DNA from: Rubripirellula amarantea
GTDB lineage: Bacteria > Planctomycetota > Planctomycetia > Pirellulales > Pirellulaceae
Direction: 5' to 3'
DNA length: 64,000 bases
Assembly (NCBI RefSeq): GCF_007859865.1
Contig: NZ_SJPI01000002.1
Coordinates: 1,384,721-1,448,720 of the forward strand
The notes under the pieces were generated by a model. The model did no database searches. It saw only the letters and a list, made by a program, of their open reading frames with translations, and had not been told where the DNA came from. The translations under genes and the position numbers were made by a program. Shown one piece after another: positions 23,601 through 35,600 of the stretch. Numbering within the stretch: the first letter of the stretch is position 1; every line of letters begins with the position of its first letter.

Positions 23601-26600
23601 ATTGCGTCCGATCAACACATCATTGTTACTTGTTCCTGCCAGACCGACTTCGATGTTTGCAAAACTTCCAATCTGATTAGCTTTGCCGGTTTGACGATTG
23701 ACAATCACTGCGGTTGAAAGGCTGGTGTAGTCAAGCGTGTCCCGCCCACCCTTACCATCAACTTTACCGGACAAACTGCCGCCCGGATGGACGAAGAAAA
23801 CGTCGTCCTGATCACCACCGGTTAAGTGCTCCATTCCTTCATAATAGAACTTGTCATTGACGTTTCCTTTTCCAGGAGCGGTCAAGTTCCAACGATTTTC
23901 CGACGCGGTGCCGACGAGACTAGATACGGTTAACGTGTCAATCCCGCGTCCGCCAATAACGCGTTCAACGCCCTGAGTTTGAATCGGCTCGCCTAGTCCA
24001 TTGACTCCACCGTCAACGCGATTTGACCCACTCACGACCGAAACACTGCCATAGTTCACCGCAATGGATCGACTGAGTGAACTGAAGTCAAACACATCGT
24101 CGGTATCTGGCCCATCTTTGGATTCCGTAACAATATCTCGTCCCCAACTGTCGGCGAAAACATAGCGATCATTGCCGCCCCCGCCCATCATCGAGTCGTC
24201 CCCTAAACCGCCCGCAATAAAGTCGGCCGCGCTACCCCCGATCAAGGTGTCGTTACCAGCACCACCTATCAACCGCGCCGGTACAGTGACGCTCTCGTCG
24301 ATAACGATCGAGTCATTCCCACTGCCACCGGAGAACAAGATTCGCTTTACACCGGTGTAGGTTCGAATGGTGCTGTCGGGTTCGTTATCGCGATTGGTGT
24401 AGTCGAACGTGACCTGTGTCACCGTTTCGTTGTTTTCGTCTTGGTACTGTTCAACGTGGAATGATTCATCGGGGTCGTTTCCATAGAATCCGTTGCCGCG
24501 GTTGCTAGCTGTATCGCCAGCGTACAACGAGAGTGTCCCATCGCCGGATACTTCCGCGATTTGCGGCAGTGTGCACGAGTGACTGAAACTAAATAGTTCG
24601 GCATTGAAGATGTCAATAGATCCACCCTTACTAAAGAACAGCAAGTTGATCTCGTAATAGGCACGCACAAACGCTGATATGGAACCGTGAGCGTCAAACA
24701 CGCAGATTCCAGGGAAATCGAATCCTGTCGATGGAGTTGGATTGAGACGGAACAGGTCTGCTAATTCATCCAGGTAAATCTTGCCATCGTCGTCCGTGTC
24801 ATTCCAATTAAATGCAAGATCAGCGCGTAACCCGCCCTCAATACCAGCCTCAAAGATCCCTACGTCAACGGACGCACCGACAAAGGCTTCTAGACCAATA
24901 CCAAACTCGTCGATGTCTTCACCGCTGGTCACATCTTCCAGATCACCGAAGTAGAACCCATCGAAGAAGTTGCCCGTTTTTGCTATGCCCCGAGTGTCGA
25001 AACCAATGGAAAAGTCCAGGAATGCATCGAGGTTGGCACCGAACGTGGCATACAGAGGAACCGGAGGAAAAGGAATGGGTCCAAACTTCAGCTTGAACGG
25101 CACATTCAAGTCAAATCGCGGAATGTCCCATTGAATGATGTCTGCTGTTTCACCCGTAAACAGTTTGAATATGTTCGATGGATCGGACAACAATGGGATC
25201 TTGATTCCGAAACCTCCCTGACCTTTGCTGTTGGCCGACCCGGTGAGCTTCTTCAAAAGCGACTTTGTCTTCCCGGCATTGGCCATGCCTGAGTTGCCGG
25301 TTTGATCGAGCACGCCCGGTGACAGCCCGCCTCCTGAACCCATCGGCACAGTATCTAGCATGTCCTGTTTGACTTGAATCGGTGCGTTCTTATCGGTCAC
25401 GTCCATCGTGCCACCAGCAGTGGTCGTGTACGTCGCGGTGACTACGCCTGTCGGAGCCGTCGTGAATACGATCCTCGTCTTCTTAGCACTGCCCGCGGTG
25501 TACTTCACCACCTTGTAAGTACTCTTGGGAACTTCTACTCCATCAACAAATACTTTGACTGCCGTCCCCGTACGAGGATTACTCGGAAGTTCACGTTGAG
25601 TGCCTGACCCGGTCGTCGACACGTTGTTCGCGGCCTCGGGCTTTCCAGTTAGGTAGAAAGTTCCGAAGTTAATTTTGATGTCGTTGCCATCCTCGGCTAA
25701 CGCGTTGATGGTGTCGGAGATCTTAAAGATTTCCTGTATCAACCCCACAACCCGCTCAGCCTTCTTCGCCAGTTCGACCGATTTTGCACTGGTACTCGTA
25801 CCGAGAATTCCCAGGGTCAAGAACGTAATTCGAGGTCCGGACAATAGCTCTGAAAGATCGTTTAGTCCCGGAACCGGCGACGCCAAGAAATCGACCAGCG
25901 GTCGGATTGGGCCTACGTACGTGTCGAAGGCGTCAAAGACCGGCACGATCGCGCTGGACAAGAAGCTTCCAACGTCCAACGTCACATCGTGAATGGCAAC
26001 ATCAGGCAGTCCACCGCCGATCAAACCGTCACGAGTAGTAAGACCAATCGCCCAATCAACGGTCAGGTCAGCAGTCAGCGCGGGCAATCCAGCCAAATCG
26101 GTATCGGCTCGAAAACCAAGGTCTACGTAGGCTTCAGTTGAGATCCCAGCATTGAACAACTCTTTGATCGGTGTCGCAGTGATTTCCTTGAACTGCAAGC
26201 GATTCTTTGCATCGTCATCGGGGTTATCTATGTCGATAAAAATGTCGCCTTTAAGCCCCGTGCCTTTGGACAGACGACCATCACCGTCAAAATCACGTTC
26301 GGCGACCGAATCCACCATGTCGCCATCGCCGTTGTAGTCGATGCCGTCGGCTGATTCGCTCAATCGCGGACCTCGCGGAAGTCCCGTCGCGGAATCTATC
26401 CCAGTGCCACCATCATTCAATACGCCGTCGCGGTTGAGATCTTCGGTCGCATTGCTTTCAGCCAGCAAATTCAAGAAGAACAACTCGCCCTTCAAGTTTG
26501 TTCCCGGCTTCAAATTCACCTCGGCGGACAGCCCAATTTCCGGCGTACCGCTCGATGGCAGACCGTCCTCATAAACGACGTCCTCATTAAGCTGGAAAAA

Positions 26601-29600
26601 GAATCCCTCTTGTAAGCTGACACCGAAACCAAAATCAAAGTTGTAGTCCCAAGCAACTTCGACGCCTCCACTCGTTTCAACGCTGAAGACAAAGGCATCG
26701 AGGCCAAGATCAAAATCAACATCAAACGTGTCGCGTCCTGCCAAACTGAGGTTGATGAAGAACTCTAGTTCGTCAGCGGGTGTGGTAAGCGGATCTGAAA
26801 GAAACACTTCAACGTCCGCGTACTCCGCAATTTCACTAGCATTTGCGACGTTGGGATCGTCATCAAACAGGGAATCAAGAGCTAAGATATTCGCCCCTGC
26901 GGGGCCAAGCGTATTGAAAATAGATTGCTGCACTTCAGACGTCAGTGCCTGAATCCCACTAGACGAGGAATTGATAAGCGCCTCTAAGTCGGCAATCATC
27001 TCGTTCAAGTCACCGATGAACGTACCACCCAAATTTGCAACGTCACCGATGAGAGGCAACTTTTCAAGTAAGTCCGACTTCAATCCTGATTCGACTTGCG
27101 AAAGAACTGCCTTGGTCCCAGATATGATCTGTCCCAGACTTAACTGACTCATGTCGGTCAAGTTGCTTAGGTAGTCCGTGATGCCTGTGAAATCAATCTG
27201 TGGCGAACCGGGATGATCCAGGCTAACAACGACAGTGATCGCATCATCTACGGATAGTCCCGCTAAGCTTGCATCCAAAGACGCCGTTGCGATGCCAGAA
27301 ATATCGAAGTCAAGCTTGCTACTGAGCGGAGTCGCGGTAGAGAACACCTGCGAGAACGGAATTCCACCAATGTCGTTTCCGTCACTTGGAACAAGACCGG
27401 CGTCAACGCCCACAGAGATCATCGCCGCGCTAGGTGAGCCACTAGTGGCATATTCCACTGTCACGCCACCGCTAGTAGCACTCGCAAACTCGATGGTCGG
27501 TGGATTGGTTGAAACATTCAACGTGTAGTCGACAGCAGGATCAAGTACATTGCCCGACGCATCCGACACTATGACGAGATTTGCGTCGGGAACATCTGCC
27601 AAAACGAAATTGGAAACGCCTGAACCAACGGTCTCGGTAACGCTTCCCTGCAATTGCAAGTTGCCTGTCAACGCACCTTCAATACCGGCAATCCCCGCCA
27701 TCACGTTGAGGTTTGAATCTATCGATGCCGATAACGTTAATGCTGTCGAATTAAGCAAGTAAGGCGTGAATGTTCCAAAGCGAAACCCGAAGTCGAGATC
27801 AAGATTGCCGCCAACGGTGAAGTCGATGTCGGCACCCGTCGAAACGGTAACCGGGCCAAGATCCGGCAAATCGAAATCAAACCCTACCGTTTCGGTAACT
27901 GACTTCTCGATATCGATCTTGACGATCACGGTTCCTTGGAATCCGGCGAGCGACGTATCTGCATCGACGTAGTCAAGCGTCAGATCGAAGGCATCATCTG
28001 AAAGCCCGAGTTGATCCTTGATCGCATCGCCTAGCACTTTTCCGAAATTGCGACTTGTTGCAATTCCCTCTTGGATCCCAGTCACGGCCTCCAGCACACC
28101 CGCTTTGCCAAGGACGTCCGAAGGCAGACCGTCAACCGTGTCGCGCAGCAGCGTGATTGCACCGACGAGACGGCTAGTTCGCACAAAACTAATGCGCTGA
28201 ACCTCTGACGTTGTCCCAGTGACCCCTTGCGTTTCTGTTTTCGTTTGAACGGTGAGCCCTGTAGCACTGAGTCCATCAAGTTCGGCTACGTCTCCCTGCG
28301 CGGCATTGAAGGTCACGAAATAGGGACCACCACGATCCCCAGTGACATTATCAATGATCCCGGCGCCGAGCGCCGCGTTAAGCGCATTCTCCACTTCGAT
28401 AGCACTCGCCTCTTCTACGATCTCTAACGTCGTATCAGGATCACTAGCGCCTTGATCTAGAGACAGCGTGTAAACGTGGTTGGGATCAAGCAAGCCTTTG
28501 ACAATGGCCAGTTGTTCTTCGACGTTACGTTTGTCGTCTGGTGTTGCGGCAAGAGAATCAAGAATAGCTTCTAATTCACCAACCTTTTCTTGCAGAGCTT
28601 CGATGTCTGGACCAGCAAGTAGTTTCTCTGCGGCCGCAGCCAATCCATCGACGACATCTAAGATATCGTTTGGCGTCTTGTTGACGATTGGGATGGGGGT
28701 GTTCAAGCCATCAATGTCACTGTTCTGCAGCAGATCTACAACTTGCTGAATAACCCGGACCAGATCTTCGATCGAGAAGTTTTTAAAGCTGCCCAACGCC
28801 GCTTCAAGATTGCTCACACTAAAGTCTAGATCTGGCCTTAACGATCCTGGGACGTTCTCAAGTGAAACGTCGATCGACATAGGCGATGAGCCGCCTTGCT
28901 GGAATTCCGGCGGCAAGAATGTTAGCAATGATCCGTCTATCGGTAGACTCGCTGCGCCACCGTAATCAAACGTGGGCTCAAGTATATCGCCAAAACCAGC
29001 CGTTCTAAAATCTCGAAGACGCAACTTTCCATCGAGACTCTCATCAATTCCCGATGTGTCAGGATTATCCACATCATTGAGGTCAAGTCCCGCGTCAATG
29101 GTGAAATTCATCGTGCCATCAACGATTCCAAGATCCAATATGCCTAGCGAAGCAATCAGATCTATGTCGTCTGCTTCGATGGTGACATCGGCAAAGATCT
29201 TACTGCCAGCAACATCGACATAGAACTGATCGACCAAGTCACCTACAAACAACGGCTCGCTTAAAACCGTATCACCCGAATACGTTTCATCCTCAGCAGT
29301 ATCTGGATCATCCTCAACGGGAAGTTCTTCGCCAAGAATCTCTAACACTGCACCGATTGGGCTCACACCACCCGCACTATTAACAGCTAAGATCGTGAAG
29401 TGACTTTCGCCATCCGGATTCGACTTATCGACTAATTGCACGCGTCCTTCCGTGAATGAAACGGCGAGCACTGATGAACCGCCAGCGGCTAGCTGAATTG
29501 CGTTTCGAACATCACCTAGCGTTTCTGCAAAATCTAGGTTGACTGAGAACTCAGTTCCATTGCGAAGCTGAATCATCAAGTCATCCAGATCGCTCGTCTG

Positions 29601-32600
29601 ACCATTGCTAAATCCAAGGAAGCCTGATGTTCCGCCTGCAATCGTCAGCCCATTTACATTTCGAGCGTTAGATACCAGCATCAGCTTTCCATCGTCGACT
29701 TGAACTTCAATTGGACTAACCCGGTCCAATGGGTCGACGTCCAAGTCGACACCCAACTCTGGGATGTTGTTGGTGAAGAATGTGACCAAAGCAGCATTCA
29801 AATCACTTGCTAAATCGTCCAAACTCGTGTTGTCGGCAACGTCTGATGCAGGAACGGTCACGCTCACCAACTCAGCCGGCGCGCCATAACGTTTGACATT
29901 AAAGGCGAGAGTCAGGGGAGTCGCAGGATCATTTCGTCCGCTCGACGGAAGCGATCCGCCCGTCATTCCTACCGAAACGGCAGCACCTCGACCATCATCG
30001 AGGCTGCTAAGTAGGGTGCTGCCATTCACCGACTGCGTTGCCGGTGGATCAAGGTCGATGCCAACACCGAGTTCAATGCCCGCTTGAGCTGTGAACGACG
30101 CACGTCCGCCTCCGGCAATACCAAGCTCCGCAAAGCCAACGTCAAAGCCGGTCCCAAAATCCAAGTCAATTGACTGTGTGAATTCGGTCCCCAGAGCTAC
30201 GTTGAAGGTAACCGACCGAACTGGCGTTTCGGTATAGCCCAGCGATGCTGTAAACGGCTGACCATCAAACTCTTGCTGGATCAACCCGTTGAGAGTGTGA
30301 ACGAGTTCTTGAATCGTTCCAGCACGAAACGTAGCGCCTACCAATTGACCGGCTGATAAACCTAGCTCGCTATTCGCTGGATTTGCATCCGCTTCCTGGC
30401 CATCCGTAAAACCAAGAGCTGTACCACCCGTTATCGATAGTGTTTGAGTGGCACTATCGACTACCACTAATCGCATAACCGAGCCAACCATCATCGCTCG
30501 GACAAGGGAATCGATTCCTGCTTTGTCAAACTCTTGATTGATGATAGCTACCAAGTCAGCTGCTTGCAGCGAATCACTGGTTTGCGCCGCTGTAATCGCA
30601 ACATCAGTCACGTCGTCGTTAATCGCGATTTGCAACGTAACGTCGCTGACCAACTGAGCCGGCGCATCGGAAGCAGCGGTGATTTGAACCGTGCTAACAT
30701 CCATCGAGATTCCGACGGTCGGATCAACAGTACGGAATGCTAGTCGGTTCGCGTCAGCCGGATCAAAGATATTGATGCTGCGTAGATCACCAGTTTCAGG
30801 AGCGGCTTGATTCGTCGCATCAAAACGAATCCACATCGTGTGCAAGGTTACCTGATCTACAAACGCTTTCTGATCGACGCCTGAGGTATCTCGATAGACC
30901 ACGACGTCGCCTACATTAACTCCTAAACTGAAGAGGTTCAGTTCAGCGTCCAGGTCGACTTGGTAACGGTCATAGCCGTCAAGTGGAGCAACTGCGGGAG
31001 CAAGCGGGTCGTTCGTGACATCCGCAATTGATGGGATGGAAATTGCTTCGAATGCCGCTTGCCGCTCAGCGACAATCAGCACCGTGTTTGATTCTTCGTC
31101 GTAGAACAGTTCTTCGAAGACACTATTGATGTCTTCGAACAGATCGTCAATTGAGCTGTTATCCGCCGTGTCCGCCGCCAAAATGGTCACAAAGGTTGGA
31201 TCACCACCTTCGATACTGACAGCAAACGTCGCATCAGCGCTAAGCCTACCGTCGGTCACTGAAATGTCACTGTCGCCAACCATCTTGGGGTTGAAGTACA
31301 ACTGTCGAGCGAAGTCTTGTGTCGTGTCAACAAAGTTAACGACCTGACTAATCGCATCGTCGACAAACGGAATGCCTTCAGGAACGTTCAGTTCGCTGGC
31401 AATCGCTTGAACTGAATCACCTAGCTGTATGAACATCGTCACGACGGCTTCGGGTGTCAGCGCGTCAAAATCACCAATCGTATTTGTGATGGTGATATCA
31501 TCGAACAGATTGCCTAATTCACTAAAACTCGAGAATGTTGCGGGCCCACGGGAGCCACCAACTTCGGTGAAAATTTCAATTTGACCAGGGATTGTGACTC
31601 CGGCAACTTCCGGTTTGATTAGCAAACCGTCAATTTCGAATGCACCACTGAAACTAGCATCGAGTGCGTTTGATAAGTCGCCAACTAGCTCGTTGATTGT
31701 GACTTGCCCGTCCGGTACTGCTTGCGGGTCATCAATATCAATCGAAAGCATGGTTGTAAAATTTATGCCATCGTTGGACGAGATTGCCGTATCCTCGGAT
31801 AGCACCGCGCTGAGGAAACCAATCGAAGCACGCGCTCGGGGATCATCTAGGTTCGCGGAAAGTTCGACACTTACCTCCGGATCAACATCATCCACCACAA
31901 AGACGCGGTCTCCTGCCTCAATCCCATTCCCAAGTTTTATACCGAGCGGCAATCGAATTGCTGTGGCGGCAGACACCATAAACTTGCCAGATGCCTCAAA
32001 TTCCAAGCCTGCGATTTGATCGCCAAAGTCGAGACTTGTTTCAAACTCAACCGGCTCGGGTTCGAACGCTGGAGTAAAAGTGAGAGTCTGCGTGGATTCG
32101 TCGTACGCGATGTCGCCGAGATCAATTCCGAGTGGTCCGGAAAGATCTTCTAGCAGCTCGCCAATTGACGATGCCACCTCGCCCGGCTTGTTGTAGTTTG
32201 CCAGCGCGGCTCGTAACTGATCCCCAATCGAACCACCGGTTAGGAATGTCATGGCCGGTTGTGCCAACTCGGGAGAATCCTCACGTGCCGCGTCGTAACG
32301 AATCGTGACCTCTTCACCATCGACTGAATCGACGATTGCTTCAAAACGGTCCCCGCTAGTGGACAAAAATTTCATGACGTCACCCGGTTTGATACCGAAC
32401 GCGGACACTCCCTTGCCTAGAGTGTTCAATGAAACGCTGAACTTTTTGAAACCATCTTCGACAACCGGGGCCGTCATACCAAGGATTTCGTGCGCCGAGA
32501 AATCGCGAGGCTCGGCTGCAGACGAAAGCAACTCCCCGACGGACTTATTGATCAAAGGAATCTGAGTGCTGCCCAGTTGCCCATCTAAGACAGCATCGTC

Positions 32601-35600
32601 AAGCCATCGCGTGAGAGCGAGTAGTCCTTCCACAACACTTTCCGCCGACAAGTCCAACACCAAAGGTGCAAGATCGACCGCGAAGACCGGAGCATTCGAG
32701 TCAAACAAATCGGAGTCAACGATCTGAATGCTAGGAAGATTAGGTGCTGAAGGCCCAATCGAAGAGCCATACAAAGTCGCACTTAGATCGAAGTCAACAT
32801 CAAGTGAACCAGTCGGCGAAAAGCTGAGCCGATCGGTCATCGGCCCCGAACCGGAAGCCAACGAGATCGTCGCACCCGCAGCGATCTCTAGTGCTTGTGC
32901 TGATATATCGCCAGTGATCGGACCGATCGAAAACGCCAGACTCGATCCGGTACCATCAACTGATGCAGCAATCGTGACGGGTTCAAGATCAAAGAACGGA
33001 TCAATGCCATCAACTTCGCTCAATCCTATGCCAAACGATAAGTCCATATCGATTGCGGCGTTGACGTCGATCTGAGAATCTGAACTCACGTCAATTCCAT
33101 ACTGCGTCCAATCGTCTCCCAGAGAATCCAAAGACAGATCAACCGATTTGGTAGTGTCCGCATGCAGTGAGACATCGAACCTTAGCACATTGGTTTGTAA
33201 ATCAACGCCTCCAGAAATGCTTAATGGTCCAGCGTCTATGCGTCCCTTCAATTGACCTTCGCCTGCTGCATTAATCTTTTCAGCGATCGCCTTGCGAAGT
33301 CCCGTGAATGTCGGAAGTAATCCATCGTTAATCGAATCGTAGGAAAGGCTTGTGACATCGAACGTTGCGAAGTATTCAGCGGCGGTTGCTTGGAATTTCA
33401 ACAGGTCGCCCCAACCAACGTCACTGCCACCGATAAGTTCGTTGAGGGATCGCTCAATACCGGGGATCTGTTGATTAAGTGACGCTGTTTGCGAGATGGA
33501 GTCCGCTGCTTCGTCAAGTGAGTCCAGGATGCTTAGGATTTGGTCCTGCAGAGAGTCCCCTAACTCAATATCAATGATGACATCTGGCGTACCTTGAAAC
33601 AGATCTTCCGAGGCAACCGATAGAATCGGGGTACCGAAGTCGGCGAGTCGGAATCCAGTGACCGTATCTGTCAGATTTAACGGTAGCTGTAAATTGAGTG
33701 AGCCGCCTTTGGTCAGCGAAATTGCATCTCCAATGCTCGAAAACCCTCGGGAGATTTCATTGAAGGTAACCTTTCCGTTGCTATCAGGATCATTCAGAGA
33801 CAACGACACTTCTGCATCCATGGCGAATGACCCCTCTTCGATTGACGCCGTCAAATCACCAATCGTTAAATCAAGATCCAATTCGTCAATCGCGGCGCTA
33901 CCGCCAAGCACAAGATTCAAATCACGTAGGAACAGTCCCTCCTTGAAATCAAATCCTTGCGTTTGATCGTACCCCAGCGTTACTTCGAAAATCAGGTTCC
34001 CAGTAAAATCAAAATCGGCGTCACCGGTGATGCCATAGTCGCCGCCCAAGTCAAGCGTATGCGTACTCGTCGGCACGCCTCCGGCTAGGTCGCTAGCGTC
34101 GAACGCGAAGCGAATAGCCTTTTCTTCTGGTCCTGACTCATCTGTAACATCGATCCCGAGCCCCGACAGTTCTGTGACTAAGTCTGCGACGGTGTCGTTG
34201 GTACTATTGGTCAACGGATTAACAACTTTCTCTTGCCACAATGCTTCAACATCAACGAAGTCACTCAAGCTAACTCCGGTAAATGCCATCGCGGAGGCGA
34301 GTGGGCCTGTTTGTGTTGCGTCGGCTAACAACTCCTTGAACCGAGAAGCAGCTTCATTGAAAGCGTCGACCGGATTCACGATCCCAAGTTCCAACGCTTT
34401 GACGACTGATGCAAATTCGCTGCGTTCAAGGCTCGACTCTATATCGGACGACGCGTAACCCGTCACACCAAGCTCGTCTAAGATCTGTCCTTGCGCATAA
34501 GGATGGATGACCAGCTGTCCATGATTTACGGAGTCGTCTTGACCAGCAGCAGCGGCAGTGATGGGAACGAGTTTGAGCGAAGCTCCAATCCGTGTGTCAC
34601 TTAGAAATGGATCGATCGAAGAATAGGTTGGAACCGTGCCATCACCCGCGTGCCCCGACTCGGAATCTTGGTACCAAGTTTGGCCGTCGACTGGACTGCG
34701 ACCTATGAAGTTTGAAAACGACAATACTTCGTCGGTGAGAAAACCCTCGTCACTAGGTCCTGATCGCTCTATGAAGACGTCTTTCGTCCCCACCTCGGTG
34801 CTGTAGATCACCGACGTCTTGACGGTATTGTCGATGTAGCCATTGGGATCGACCCCCGCATTCAAATCAACGAGCAGATCGTTGACTAGCATACCGGCGG
34901 TATCAATCGTCTCAAATTCTCCATCGCCGTCAGTGTCGATTGCTTCGTACGTGGGCAACAAGTGTCGTAAGGCACCTACCGTCGCCTGGACGAAGTCGGC
35001 CTTATCCAAAGTCGGATTGCTAATGTCATCGGCGGTTGATCCAGGGTCGGGGCCAAAAATGGTCGCACCATCCTGCAGACGTTCGAAGCTTTGATTGACT
35101 ATTAGCGAAGCCGCGCGAGTGGTAGCGGACGAACTCCAGTCATCCAAAGACAAATTCCACGGGGCTGCCACTCCTTCATTAGGAACACCAGCCATCACGA
35201 AATTGCCAATCTGTGGCAGACCGCTTTGACCATAAGCCGCACTCTGAAGATACGCACGCGTAACCAAACCACCGGTGCTATGCGAAACGATGTCGACGTG
35301 TGATACGCCTGGGTGAATTGCCTTCACTTCATTAAGCGTGTGCGCCAAATAGTCGAGTCCGGTATCAAACGTAGAGTCAAGCAATTCCGCTGCGGTGACA
35401 TCGAGCGATCCGTCGGGCGAATTCAAAGCGTCCGCATCCGTGGGTGCAATCGGAACGCGCCAGTCCCAGAGCGATACGAACAGCGTTTGAGGATTGGCGC
35501 CGGTGGCCTCGGCCGCCGTGACGTAGCCAACGTTGTCCAAAGTCTGAACAAGGTTTTGGTACACCTGTCCTAACGGTTCAAGCGCTAGTTTGGATGGAGC

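Noticed and set aside
20390-24350. CRISPR-like or satellite repeats
   Set aside because: The repeated DNA words here are RTX codons (GGxGxD) with degenerate third positions, not identical repeats with spacers.
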